Source: Luscinia megarhynchos (Eukaryota > Chordata > Aves > Passeriformes > Turdidae). Taken from it: a DNA stretch of 64,000 nucleotides. The notes below the pieces were generated by a model. That model was not told where the DNA came from, ran no database searches, and saw nothing but the letters and a program-made list of their open reading frames with translations. Below, one piece after another: positions 12,801-27,800 of the stretch; positions within the stretch are counted from its first letter, which is position 1; each line of letters opens with the position of its first letter. Both the position numbers and the translations under genes were made by a program. The stretch is taken from the NCBI GenBank assembly GCA_034336665.1, contig CM067592.1, forward strand, positions 53,496,473 to 53,560,472, read 5' to 3'.

Positions 12801-15800
12801 GCTCAAGATTGTGTAAGAGTGGTTGATGAGAAATAGAAGCCTTTGTCTTCAGTTTACTCAAACAGAACTAGGGGAGATCAAGAAATACCAGGACACGTAT
12901 ATGCCCCTTTCTGGATGAGAAGTAAACACAGTACAACTTAGCAATCCTCCCTGCTGTAAAAAACAGGCCACAGTTTGCAGAAGCATTTGCAAGAACTCCT
13001 GTTTTCCTTGCTTTTCCTAACAAAAGAAAACCATGAAAAAATGTAGGACTTTTACACAGATATAACATAGTGCCCAATTGTGGCATCTGTGGGGCTTTAA
13101 CATGACTCTCTCTTTCACACTTCCTTCCCAGGAGCACTGTTGAATGACTGACATCTTTCTTCTTGGACAGCACATTAAAAAAAAAAAGAGATCAAACTTA
13201 ACTATGTACACATCTTCATTTGAATTGGAAAATACAGAAGTATCTAAAAGTCCTTCCTATATTAGCAATATTGTAAATATTATGACTATGCTGTACTAAT
13301 CCAAGCTGACTTCATCTTTAAAGGAGCCAAAATCATCCTCTGCTGGGGTCAATGCACTACTGTCTGGTAATAAAGAACAAAGCTTATTGCAGATTATTTT
13401 TCAAACTGACCTCAAACTCAGTTTTTTCTTGACAGTGGTTTCCATTAGCTGGGTAAAACTCTTTTCAAAACAGCTTTTTTCCTAAGTTGGTTTATTACTT
13501 TGACTGTTTATTTTAAGAGAGTTTGAAACACTTTGTTGGAAACTTCACACCACATAGCAGAAGACTGCCCTGCCTTGCTCTGGTCAATAATAGATAAACT
13601 CTGCCTGTTTGACAGGTATCAAGGAGAAAGATCACAGTCCTTCCCACACACATACACAGGCATACACACTCAGCAAATATACAAACAAATACTATGAAGT
13701 GTAACTGTCTGTTGCATGACTTAGTTTAGATGGATGGAACATAAAGTTGTTCTTTTTGGAAAGAGTTATGACCACTGAAAGCATGAGTGAACCAAAGCAT
13801 ATAAATTCAAAAAACAGCATCAGCCATGCTTCTCCAGGACCACAAGTGCCCTGAGTTTCACTCAAATCTACTACTGCTGAAAGCAGCTCTAGCAGCTCAT
13901 CACTGATGAAGGAAATGAAAGAAAAAGACTCATACAAAAGAGTACAAGAGATAAGAAAAACTGCTTCAATTCCATTGTCAGTAAGGCATGAATTTAATTA
14001 CATCAGTAAAGTACTTTGCAATCTGACCTAAAAGAGACTTCAATAAGGCAAATCATTACATTTTTCTCTCTGACTATATGCCAATCTGCTCAAAAATCTG
14101 CAAAACACAGGCAGGAAGATATGGGAACATAACAGAATTGAGCAAGAAAAAGTCACCCAGAGGACACAGTATGCACTGAAGAAGTGTTACACCAAATTCT
14201 GTATCCAGAATGCACACAAGTAAGCCATAATGAAAATTCATCACAGCAGATCCACATAATAAACTAAAACTATAGGAGAGAGAAGCTACATGGAACTAAG
14301 TTTGCTTTAAGAGAAACTTTTCATTTACTTTCTCTACTTGTGACTCAAATGTTGGAATGGATTTCCCTTGATGAAATCAATAGCCTGTTAAAAAAAGGAT
14401 GAAAAACAATCTCCTAGAAGATTTGAATAAAACTACAGAGAAAGAACTATGATATTTATGGTTTTGCACCTAAAAATTCTGTTACAAAATGCAGATTAAC
14501 TTTCTTCACTGAAGAGTAACATAAATAGGTTTCATAAAAACTAATATTTTTAACATTTAAAATTAGAAGTATTAGTGAGTAAGCTACTCACCTATTTTCA
14601 AGTGGGAGAATAACCACTAAATTGAAAACCTAAAATTACTTTAAGAATGTTTATAACTTTATCCTGGTTTAAATATAGTTTCTTCAAATTTAATCAGTTC
14701 TTTAAAAGTTTAATATGAAGAAGCATATATATCACTGGTTATTTCTTGATACTTTCTATGCCATGAGGTAAAGAAACAAAAATTCCACCCACTAGCCATT
14801 AATGACACATTAATTGTGGAATAGATTGATTTCTTAAATATATGGTCCTCTGGAAGCTTGATAAAGGCCATTTATAACAAGACACAGTTAAGCCTAAATA
14901 CCAGTTCCCTAAACGGTAACAGTAAATCTTCAACCTCTACACTTTGTTCTGGATTAGGAGGCAAACTGATCTTTTATTTGCTATATTCAACAATCAGTTA
15001 GAAAGTCTGCCATGAAAAACAAATTTTGCTGACTTTCATTACTATAATCACAACAAGGAATTGCAAAAATTTGAAACAGAAAAAAAACCTTCATTCCATT
15101 AAGAATCTCAGTAACTGAATTCTCCACTCAAAAAATAAAGGCAGTCTGCATCTCTAAGCAATTCATAAGAGATACTACACAATTCTTTATTTTATCTTCA
15201 AAAATTTTTCAGTTAAGACAAAAGAATAAAACTCATCACAGCATTTTTTAGTCCACAAAATCTTAACAAAATTGATTTGTTTCAACAAACACTTTACTAT
15301 CTTGACTTCCTGAAGGAGAGGAATCTTGCAACTCAAAACTACTTGCATCAAATATAAAAATCTTTCAAGCAGTTCCTAAGTACTGGGAACTCTAACCCAA
15401 TCTTTCAATCTAACCTCCTTTTAAAGAATCTCCCAATGGGAAAACAGAAAGAGAAAAGAGGTGATGAAAAAAAGAGTAATGGAACAGATTAATACAGTCT
15501 TCACTAGTGCACAAGCAGATTGCAGCGCATACAGAAAAAGAAATACTTCAGCATCATACAACCGATATTTTGAGAAGTGAGGCAAACTTATAAAAACAAA
15601 GGCACAAAAGTTGTTGAATGAATTGGGAGGTATGAGCTGATCATTAATAAGTCTCCATGAACCAGGAAAATGGACTGAAGTAAGTGGTAGAAGGGATGTC
15701 TTCCTTTTACAACTCAATTTCCTAATACTATTTGAAGTTTAACTGATTTTATAAAGTAAAATTAGACATGTCTAAGCACATTAGATCTCTTGAACAGCAG

Positions 15801-18800
15801 TCTAGGCTCTGGGATAAATTAAATTTATATAAAAATATAGCAATATCTGTTAATGAACAAACCAGTTCAATGGTTCCCACTTGTACTTATCACTAAGAGC
15901 ATACAAATGTATGCAAACAAACATGCACACCACCACTCAGTTCCCTTGATGTTAATATGTCACAGAAAAGAATCATTAGCACATTTTAATAACCACCTAG
16001 ATAAAGGACCTCAGGGATGACATCAGCAGTAGTACTACAGATGACTAATAGCACTGACCTAAAAACATTCCGCTATCAATTTAAAATAATCGGATTGTCA
16101 TACATCGCAGAAAGAATTGATAAAACTGATCTCAAAGATGAGCAGTGGCTCACTAACATTACAGAAAAAAAAATACACTTTAATTTCACACCTCAGATTC
16201 AACTTTTCCTTTGAACAATTTTCTGTGGGACTTTTAGTATTAGTAGCCTTGAAAGCCGTTAGGAATCCTACTAAAGTAGCTAGCTAATGAACCAATTTAA
16301 CAAATAGCATGATTCAGTTAGTATCCCTGCAAAAAAAGAGGTATTTGGCAACAGCCAGGGGCTATGTCACCGCATAACTGGAGATACTATCTGATTTTCT
16401 AAGTGCTCTTAATAAGGAAGCATGACCACTCCACAACAAAAAGCAATCTACTATGAAAACACCCTGCTGCACAACACTTCATCTTCAAAGACACAGACCA
16501 TGGTTGCAGTTTTGAACAGTGCTTTTATCCACATGGCAATTTCTTAGCCTCAACTGATCTAAATGATCTGAACTCAGACAGACTGCCTGTATCCTGTGAG
16601 GAAAAAGGATAAAAACAACACTATACTAAGAGGAAGAAATATTAGTGTTATTACTTGTGTTATTTCCTAGAAAATGTTCTCCCCATCCCTAAAGGGTCTT
16701 TAGCATATTTAACAATGGAAGAAAATTTCTTGCAATTATGTTCTACCTGACAAAGAAAGAAAGGTTTCTTAAGTGCCACAACTTTCAACAGTCATATAAT
16801 GATACTTTGAAAGTTCTACTACCTGTAATTTAACAATGTGCATTTTTCTAACCTAAAATATGGGAAAATAAAGTTTTCTTAAATGTTTTTTAAAGGAAAG
16901 AACAAAACAACTTCTAAATTTTCCTTGATATATTATAATAATTATCACCTACTAGATTTTGTTACATTACAGCTGTTGCTAAAGCAACACAACTTAGAGA
17001 ATGTTACCACACTGACAGGACTGCAGCCTTGTTTTCTGTACCCTGAACTTTTCATTCTTTCTTCAGACCATGACAATTTTTTTCCAAAACAAAACATTCA
17101 GAAGAAACATACATAACCTAGATTGCCATAATCAAAAATGCAGCAGACAATTTCCACACACAACCCTCACCCACATAAGACTTCACAAAGCTAAATCATT
17201 TTCATTTTGGACTCAAAGCTCAAAATCTCATGTAGACTTCAGAATTGGCATTTTGAATATCTCAGTATTTATTCCTCACATTACTCCAACTGCTTCACAT
17301 GTAAATCTTTTCAAAGAGGGAAACATCAAAAATCTAAAAAATTAATTTGAAAAATTGAAAAGTACAACCAGGAAAAGAGTGCTTTGAAGATGAAATAAAC
17401 TACTAATATAGGAAAAAACTGTTGGTTTCTATACATTTTTTCACTAAGATGTGTGAGTTTCCCACTGCCCTGGGAACACTTTTCTAGTCAATTACTGTTT
17501 GAACAGAGGAGTGAACTTAAAGCAAACATCACTAAACAGCATTTTAATTTGATGTTTACTTAAGGAACGAAAAACATAGCTTGAACAAAACCGAATTCAG
17601 CGGGTTTTAGTTGCTAATATAATTAACATATTTGAAGTCTAAACTTCAGTTGCTTGCACTGAGGTAAGTGTATATTCTGTAAAAAAACCAGTTCAACTGT
17701 TTTAAGACTTTTACTAAGAACATCCAAGAAAAATTCCATCAACAAAAAGTTCCATAGTTTCAGTGCCTGTTTTCAGTTTGACAACTGAACTGTGAAGTAA
17801 TAAATAATAGCAACATTATGAACATTACCGATAAGCAATCTTAATATGAAAACGTGAATCATGTGATACACTACAGGAAAGAGGTATTATGTAACGCAAA
17901 AGAACTGATTCAGGTCATGCAAAGAAGCAGAAAATACCTGTACAGAGCCACCATGTCTGTCGGATGCCAGGTGAGCCCTCAAATGATGTGGATTGGTTTG
18001 TTGTGAGTCCCAAGCTGCCCTGTGGTCTGTTGACTATAATTTTTGAATGTATTAGGATTTATGCAAAAGAAGAAAATAAATTAAAAATAAACAATTTGTG
18101 CATAAATTGTCATATATAATTTTTAAAAAGCACAGAAGCACTACACACTCAATCCCTATATAGACTGCACTTCCACATTAATCAACATTCTGACACATGC
18201 CTTCATATAAATTTTCATATAGAGGTGAAGCAGCTAAAACTCAAAATTCTTAGTAAGAAAAAGTACACTAACACAACCCTCCAATTTTGCTTAGGTAAAC
18301 TGATGTGGCTCTGAATTCCTAACATTGTTACCACCTAAGTCATTAGCCTGGCTTAAAAAAAAACAGTAAAAACGTTATACATACATGTTAGAACTGAAAG
18401 AGAGGATATAGTGTATGCAGGAGACACAGAAAATAAAGAAGTGTGAGTAGGGAGGAAATTCACTACTGACTCACTACACTGTATCATAGCTTCAAACAAG
18501 CATGCTTTCAGGAGATATTTATGTATCTCTACATATGTAGACTTTAACAAAGATCTACTCAAGTGAAAACAAAGAAAAGCTAGAGTCAATTTTATTTTCA
18601 AGTTCTAATAAAAACATAGCACAAATCATTAGACAAAGGACATAGTAATGCGGATAATCTTACATGAGCAGTTTACCTGATTTTTGGATTGTTGCATTCT
18701 GTCTCTGTGCTGACATGCTTCTCTGTTTGAAGACATTGCAGGGTCTGAATGTATTGAACCCACTGGAGTAGGCTACAAATATAAATAATATGTAGCAACT

Positions 18801-21800
18801 GGTAAAAAAAATAAATTTCTAAGTCTCACCAAAAGTTTCTGGTTTGTAATAGAAAATAATCTTTAAATCTGACAGTTTCAAATAACACAAAATTACCAGA
18901 TTAAAGCAGAAGCTTCACTAGATATTTACTAATGCCAAGAAGAAAAAAAAGCAAATCATGACTTACAGAAAGTATTGAAGTAGCATTTCTAAGTATTATC
19001 ATACATTAATTTTCTAAAAGACTTTAGGCTGATACTTTCTGCAGTTAGCAGCTACAACATTCTGATGAAACTTAATGAAAAGCTTAAAGTAATTTTTAAT
19101 GCTAAACACTGAAAGAAATATTTTGCAATGAAATAAATGCTACTATTCTTTAAGAATCACATAGAGAACTGCAGAATGAAGTGCATAATCTGCAACTAGT
19201 CAAACATACACATATTAGCCTTGCCTTCCCTACATAAAAAAAGAAGTGAAAAATTTGAGAAGCTGAAGAAAAGCCTATCCTCGACCATTTCTTAAATTAT
19301 ATAAACAATGCTTCCTGAAACCTTAAATGCACTGTGATGAAATATGCAATGAACTATGCAATACTTCTTCATGACAAACTGATAAATATCTAAAATAAAC
19401 TCATATGCAGAGAAGTTATAGCTCTGCATTTTAAAACTACTGGGAGTAAAAAACAAAATACATGCAGTAATGACAGTTACTTGCATAATTTTAAGTTCCT
19501 TCAACTCAAAAAACAATCTGAACTTCTACCACCTCATTTTGGATTGAGCAGAATGTATTTTGAAATTAAGAGCACATTTGGAAAGAGACTGAGTAAGAAG
19601 GACTCAAGCCAAAAAATAATGTTAGAACATGCATCTGCAGATGGGCTTGTAATAGCAGCTGTTCACAACTCTATTAGCAGCCTTGAGATGCACATATCTT
19701 ACGAAACTTGGAACTGATGACAGAAAAACCCATTATAACACTAACACCTGAACGGTACTCACCAGCTGTTTGCCAATCCAGTCATATTCATTATCAAACG
19801 TATAGCCTTTCCGATCCAGTAAGTCTGTGAAAAGCTTTCTTAAGTAGTCATAGTCTGGCTTTTCAAAAAAATCTAACCTTCTTACATAACGTAGGTAAGT
19901 AGCCATTTCCTCTAGATAAATAAGAAATATATATATTTGCCATTATCGGTTTTAATGAAACTCAAAAGAATCCCCACCACCTTCTTTAATATTAAAGCAA
20001 CTTGTACTTCTCATCATAAAACCATGTTCACCATGAATCTGTGAATTACCAGAAAGAAAAGTTACTTAATAATGTTCTTTGAGATGCTACCATATTCTGA
20101 GATATACTACCATATTCCAAACATATTCTAGCAAGCGACACCTCACTAATTTTTCCTTCATGTTATCTGTTGAGATTTTCCATTCAGTGTTCCAATTCTA
20201 ATGCACAGTGTCAAAAATTTGTGGAGAGAAATGCCTCTGCTTTCTTTCTTTCCAATCAATTTTACAGATGCAAGACTAAGGAAAGGTAAAAAAAGGGGTA
20301 TACAAACTTAAAGCATCAGCCTCATGTCCACAAGGCCTGCTGTGGACAGGATTTCCTTTCACTTGTCATGAGCCACTCTCAGCAAAGTCCACTTTGCCTA
20401 TCTGATTACATTCTGATTACCTTTCAAGGTGTTCACTTATATTTTGACAAAATCATGCCCATGTCATACATGTCCCTTGTTCCAAGCACTTTATTTCAAC
20501 TTATAAAAAATATTTTACTTCCTTCTGTCCAATTTTCCAACACCTCATTGATTCTCCTTCTACTTAGAGAACTAGAAATGACACATGAAGCTTACAAGTT
20601 GTTTTAAATATTAGTTCAAACTATTTCTAATGCAGCTTGTTTTTAATAGAGGTATGATACCAGATTTCAGCTGAAAAGGCTTGCAAAATTTTCAGTTGCA
20701 GACACAAGTGCAGACTAGTTGATAACTGTAAGAACACACATAGTATTTTTTAATGTTTCCTTTAGAAGAATCTATATTTGAAGAACAACAGCATTTGCTT
20801 ACTGCTGCTTCAAAGGATAATTCATCTATCTGGGCCCAGGCATGTTTAACTTATCTATCAATGACTTGGATGAAGGAGCAGAGGCCTCCTCAGCAATTTC
20901 AGTGACAACACAATGTTGGGAGGAGTGGCTGATACCCCAGAGGAATGTGCTGCCCTTTAGAAGGACCTCAACAGGCTGGAGAGATGGGCAGAGAAGAACA
21001 TCCTGAAATTCAAATGAAGGGTCCTGCACCTGGGGAGGAACAACCCCAGGCACCAGCACAGGCTGGGGTGACCTGCTGGGAAGCAGCTCTGTGGAGAAGG
21101 AGCTGGGGGTCCTGGGGGACAACAAGCTCCCCATGAGCCAGCAGTGTGCCCTGGGGGCCAAGGCCAGTGACATCCTGGGCTGCACTATGAGGAGCAGGTC
21201 GAGGGAAATGATCCATCCCTCTACTCAGAGGCTGTGCCCAATTCTGAGGTCCTTAGCACAAGAGAGACATGGAGCTCCTGGACCAGGTCCAGCAAAAGGC
21301 TACTAAGCTGCTCAAGGGACTGGAGCATCTCTCGTATGAGGACAGGTTGAAGCAGCTGGGCTGTTCAGCCTCGAAAAGAGGCAACTGAGAGGGGATCTGA
21401 TTAATATATGTAAATTCCTAACGGGTGGTTGTCAACAGGATAGATCCAGGCTCTGCTCAGCAGTACCCAGCAACAGCAGGAGAGGCAACAGGCAGAAAAT
21501 GACACACAGGAAGTTCCACCTGAACACAAGGAAAATATTTCTTCACTGTGCAGGTGACTGAGCACTGGAACAGATTGCCCAAAGAGGCTGTGGAGTCTCC
21601 CTCACTGTACATATTCAAGAACTACCTGTATGCAATCCTGTGCCATTGCCTTGGGATGGCCCTGCTTGAGCAGGGAGGTTGGGCCACATAACCCGCAGTT
21701 GTCCCTTTTAAACTGGCCCATTCTGAGATTCTGTGATCTGTACTGTGATACCGTAATTTTAAACACAGATACTAAGCAATCACCTATGCCAGTTTCATTT

Positions 21801-24800
21801 TATAAATTAGTACACAACACTTTTATTAACTGCACACATTACCTGGGAAGTTTTCACACAATACTTCTATAGGAGTTGCTCGTTTAGTGTCTCCAATTTT
21901 CTGGTAACGTTCTTTTAACGTATCCGCCTATGACAGAAGAACAAAGAAGCTTCTGAAATTATACAGCTTGCAGGCACACATTCAGAAAACCTCCAAACAT
22001 GTCAATAAAAGCTGATGATCTGAAAGTAAGACAGAGGAAAATATCAAAACCCACTACCTTTAAACCTTGCCATGGAAGACTTCCTCTGAGAAAATACATA
22101 AACATATGGCCCAAAGCTTCCAAATCATCTCTTCTACTTTGCTCTGAAACAAAATGCAAATATTGTTAGAAACTTCCATCTGTGTAATTTTACATTATAT
22201 TTAAAAGACTAGGTTCCAAATTATATAAAAATAATCATTAGGTATAAAGTACTTGAAACTAAACTGAGCATGTGGGGCCATTCTTATGTACTTTGGACTG
22301 CCTTAAGAATGCAGCTAAACCCAGAAAAAAAGCAGAGGCAGACTATAGGTATATTAATCTCAACAGCACTTTAAGCAAATTAGCTTGGTGTTAAGAAATC
22401 ATTCTGAAACACATTTGATCCTTAAAACTGCCTTTTAATTCTGACATTTTCCTATCTATTATTTTTTAACTTGAAACAGTTTAAGAACGCTTCAATAGAA
22501 TTAATTTTTCCTCTATAAAATCATGGAGAAGACAGACCCATTATGGAATTTCTGAGTAAGCTGAAGGTAGCTTGATGAAGGCTCAGAAGTACTATTATTT
22601 AAACAGAATGCAGCATGTACACACAGCCTGCTATCAAGTCTAGCTGACATACGAGTTTTCCCAGAACACAATGCCCACCAAAGCTACAATTTTTCATCTA
22701 CAGTAAAGCAGTGGCAGTCCTTCAAAAAGCTCACAGAAGGTTAAAGAAAAAGGAAAGTAACAAGGAAAACACAGTATACTCAGAGTTTTCAAACCACATT
22801 TCACATAGTTCTTATATTAAATCTCTCATTCTCGGGAAAACTGAGAGTAATAGAGAATAGCAAGTCTTTAAATTACTAGAGGAAAAGAGATTGTTTCATT
22901 TCCACCTGACTTCATTCTGTATTGCTGTTGAAAGAAATGTTATACATTGTATTACATATTGTAGTTAGAGGCAGTATTTATTTCTAAATTTGACTTTCTC
23001 CCTGATACAAGAAAGAAAAACAAAATATTAACATTGTTTCTACTCAGTATTTCAAAAACCAAAATCGCTATGCTTTGATAACAACAGAACTAGAGCAGGA
23101 AAAAAAAAGAAAAAAATTTGATTTTTTAAACACAGCAAAGTCAACAAATCCAACGTGTCTCTGATCTGATCTGATCAACACATAATATTGCCATAAATAT
23201 ATTACATCTGAAGAACAATTTTTAATTTTCATATAAATAGAACAATGTACTTGTACTTACTACTCTGTTTTCTAGCCCCATCTTCTCATTTGAACACTGA
23301 ATAAACACATATTCTCAAATGACTAAGAAAATACAAAAAAAGGATGGTGTTAACACCATCCCTTCATCACACATCTGCCAGCCATATAAGCCTCTTTTAC
23401 TCATTTCTTCTTCACTCATTTCCATGTTTCCAATTCCCTTCTCAATATTCTTCTTGTTTGTGTTCACTTCTCCACTCTTGCTGTCCAACAGCTTGTTTCA
23501 CAGTGAGGGCCCTCCAGACAACACGGTCCTATTTGAATTTCTCTGCCAACCCTACAACATCCCACTTGCTGACCACATGCTACCCTAATACAGTCTCATG
23601 GGTTAAGAAGAAAGCAGAAGTAAGCTGCAGGGTTCTATGCCTGACAAGTTTCAGAATGTGAAAGCAACGATAGGTTCAGGTGCTGGCAGAAACCCTGTGC
23701 TCTTTATGTGGTGGGTGAACATGCAGAAAATCACTACTTCAGGGGCAGTGCTTCTGACACACATCTTGTGCAATGCAGGACACTTCATGTAAGAAGGCGG
23801 CAAAGCATACAGGAATGTTACAAGTCAGCAATAGATGGTCCATCTATGGGCAACACTAGGCTACAGCCCACAAAAATGTTCTGGAAAGCTCCATTTGGTC
23901 TTTGCTAAGGGACAATAATTCCTCTCTTTCAATTAATTTATATAAGACACGCCAATGAAAAATTAACCTTTGCTCCTTTAAAAAAACCAACCAAAGTAAT
24001 AGCATCTTACTGAAGCAAGATTCTCTGTAAAGGAGCAATATCTATGAAACTTGTAATCTTTATTATTTCAAATTAAGGCACTTTGAGGTGCTATTTTGTT
24101 GGGTTGTTTTGTTTGGGTTTTTTGCAGGTTTTTTATGATATGGGGACTGTTGGCTATATTTCTGTAGCACAACAGAAATTACTCAGGGAGCTAGGATAGA
24201 ACATTTATATTCACAATGCCCTCAAAAATATGCTGTGGGAAAGGATTTTGTTTGTTTTAATTTGGGTGACAGGGATTGTTATTTAGAATCCATTCACATT
24301 CTTCACTGACCTCTCTAGAGAAATAAAAAACCAGTAGACAAATATCCTTTCCTATGGAAATCTTCAAGATGAGCCTGAGAATCAGGAAACCCAAAAACTA
24401 TACTGCTATTATTCAAAAGACATCCAAAACCAGGAAAAAATTAGCAGCAAACTAGCTGGAAGACAAAAGCATTTCAAGCATCAGCTATAGGAAGGGCTGC
24501 TGATGTATAATGATCCTATTGTATCACATTTTAATGAGACTGAGAGGATATGCTGCCTAAAAGATAATACAATCATAACAAATATACAACAAAGCTTTAG
24601 GGCACATGGTTTCCTCTCTCTCAAAGAGATAATCTGAAGCTAGCTAAACTGGTAGGAAACTAGTATTTTTTATTTAGCTCATAAACTACAGACAATTCTC
24701 TCAGTTCAAACAGGCCGGCAGCAGGCTACCCTCAGAAATTATCTTTTTTTAGCATAAACATTAAGTAACCATAACACAGTTTAAACAACAGACATTCAGA

Positions 24801-27800
24801 CTTTACTAAGCACTCAGCTCTCTAAAGAAAGTTTAGGACTGCTCTAGCAATAAAAAGATATTACCTATTTGGATCAGAAGACACAGTATTAGTTACTGAG
24901 AAGAGGATATGGTTAGATACACAGATGGGAAGTAATTACCTAGCTTGAACTGTCAGTTCCTGAAGTTTAGCAAAAATAAATTTGAAGCCCAGAGCCTACA
25001 GTCTTACTAAAAATGACTGGATTTAATTTAATAATATAAGGGAAGAAAGGCTTTTTTCCTGAACAAAACCATGAATCCCGAAGTTAATGGTTCTGGTTCA
25101 TAAAAATGAAGTTGCATGACAATTTTATCATAAGCACACATTGCATGCCATCCTGTTGTCTTAAGAACAATATAGACTGAAAATAAAAAAAACTTATTTT
25201 CATTTAAACCTTTAATTAAGGGTGCAAATAATCATTTATTGTTTTTATTAAAGGCACTGTTTCATATAACTGTGGATTTATAAGGTTAACTTACACACGG
25301 AAAAGGATTTCTCTAAGACAGCTAAAATTCTGCCCTGAAGTCCAGTGATAATTCACTGAATATGAGAAGGAAAACACTGAACTTCCTAGAGGAGAACCCA
25401 GGTCTGGGAAACACTTCATCCTCCACCACTGGCTCAGTGACAAGTAAAAGTTGCTGCATCTCCTGTAGAGCCATCACAAAAAAATCTACTACAAACGCAG
25501 AAGGGAGTTTTGGGGGGTTTTTTTGGGGCTACTGAAAGAACTTCAGGATTTAGACTAATACAATTTTAGGACTAAATGTTTATTCTTGCAGTAAGAAGTT
25601 AATTAAAATTGATCCAATAAAGAAGTATTTGTGGATAGTTTAAATTAAAAAGGATTCTGGCCCCTACAAAACTGATTCTAAATCTAGAACCTATGATAGC
25701 TCTGACAAGAAGGTACAATTACTAAAGGTAAGAATGGGGTTCTCCCAGTTTTGTTTGAGGATAAGCACTTGTTTAAAGAAATTGGCTCAATCTGGCCTTT
25801 CTACTCATATTAAGAGCAGACTTGCTTCATTCCCTGCAGAGTTTCAAGTATTCATTGTATGATAACTAACCTCTGCTTCTGCAATAATTAAGCACTACCA
25901 TGAAAAGACCAATGCAATCAAGGATATGGTAAATTCCCCAGAGACCATTACAAATGGCAGGATTAGAGTAAATTATAATTCCATGTAACTATGCTTTCTG
26001 TAGCCAAATAACTTAGACAACACTTTAACACACTGTTCTTCTGAATTTAGAGAAATCCCAAAATAATTACTAATTTACATATCCAGCAAACACAGAAAAT
26101 TGCAGGACTTTATAGATGCAGATTTTTGTCTTCATTAACCTCCCAGTCAGAATCTACACTCTCCAGAATCTCACTTTCCCTGCCTGAAAATGAAGTGAAC
26201 TGGAAAAGAAGCACAGAGTAATTTTATCCCTAAGAGAAATGATATTATTGAAAGATAGGCCACCAGCTACATGCTAGTAAGGGCTGAAGAGTATTTGTAT
26301 TTCCTTCAAACAGCTATCTGAATAAAGCCACATTATTCTTCACATAGAAAAAATACCCTCTATTCCATATACAAACTTCCAGCTTGGCACAAAACTACCA
26401 GAAATCCTTGATCAAATGTCTCTTCTGAAACAAAAGATGATTGGCTACAGGATGCTCAGTAACTATGTATTTCCTATATACTCCTTGAAAGAGTGGGCTT
26501 TGGTAATTTTAAGCAAGTTTTGATTACACATTTAAAGTCTTTCTAGTAGCTATGCATTTGTTACAATAATTTTAAATTCTATGGATCCTAAAACATACTT
26601 TTGATTCAAGGACAACAGCCTTCCTTACTCATATACACTAACAGATAAAATTGCAGCTCAATAGAGACGTATTCAAAAGTAACTAATAAGAGAATGTGAA
26701 CCTGACCGTCTCCCTCTTTATTGAAAACACTTATTTTTTTACAAGGGTCAGCTGTCAGACCATTCAAGCAGCTCAGAAAATTATCTACAGACTAAACATA
26801 CCACCCTAAAAATTGTCTAATTACCACTATATTCAGAGCAAACGCCATTGTCTCTGTAAACACAGAGCTTGAGGACCTTCAGTGCTCTATACGTCTCACT
26901 GAATGAATTTAAAAATATACTACACTTTTAGAGGAATATCACAGAACATAAAACAACTGTTGGAATAGAACAATTCAGGCTCTTTAGGAAGGAGAGGCAA
27001 GGGAGTCCAGGAGGCAGTGTCACCCTCCAGGGAAACAGTCAGCTGAGTGCATGGAGTTTTGTCTGGGGATGGGCGAGGAGATGGCCAAGAGCTATTGGAG
27101 AAGGATTAATGTGAGGGCAGGGTTAGGCAGCCACAGACCTCCCAACCAGGAAGACAGAGCAACTGAGTCCTTGTGGTGGTTCATCCCTCCCCCACTCCTT
27201 CCAGGCCACATTGTGATCTGAAAAAAGCTCATTAGGTCTCAGCTTGACAAGCAGCACCTGGGCTCAGCTCTTCTAGAGTTTATCAGACACTCTGCTCCCA
27301 GAAACCCCTGCTATCTAACAAGCTCATGTTTTCTTTATCAACAGCCTTGGAAACTGTTTTTTTTCCCCATGTAGCATAACACCCCTGTTCTCACACTTTC
27401 AAAGAAAGTGTGCAACACACACTGTGGCCAGAATGAAACATTATTATGACTAAAGCCCACTCTCTTGTGACCCTATTAACAGTAGTCTAAAATGCAAACC
27501 TTTGAGTACTTCTGGATTGCAGCAGGGGTAATCTGCAACCTCTCTTTGGGCAGGGCTTCTCACAGCACATGAACTCTCAAGCTTGCTGTACTTAGAAGAT
27601 TGCTGAACACAAATGGTAACTCCCACTCCTCAAGGCTCACCTCTTTGCACAATGAAGAAACGCAAAAGCACTCAGAGTGAGTATTTCACTGCCTTCGACT
27701 GGAATTTTTCACAGCTACCTTGCACTGACTTTGCCTGTATGCATAAACATACACATATGCTACAGCAAATTCTGGGAGAAATGCTGCTCTCTTACATGTT

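Larger units (their letters stand above)
10386..17937 (-). other. CSNK1G3: Intron between coding exons 10 and 11
   Basis: 7,552 nt. It holds a solo LTR (11929-12263), a tiny CR1-type tail near 12310-12335 and a short CR1 3' end remnant (about 12563-12612). 12650-17930 shows only AT-rich sequence apart from a short CA-rich patch near 13640-13675. Confidence 0.85.

Noticed and set aside
20826..21306. Cluster of open frames of 63-119 codons on both strands
   Set aside because: They lie within the CR1 copy; the higher GC of CR1 yields long chance frames.
23319..23661. Two overlapping plus-strand open frames of 89 and 105 codons
   Set aside because: Their composition is that of pyrimidine-rich intron sequence read in different frames, with no domain or signal recognised.
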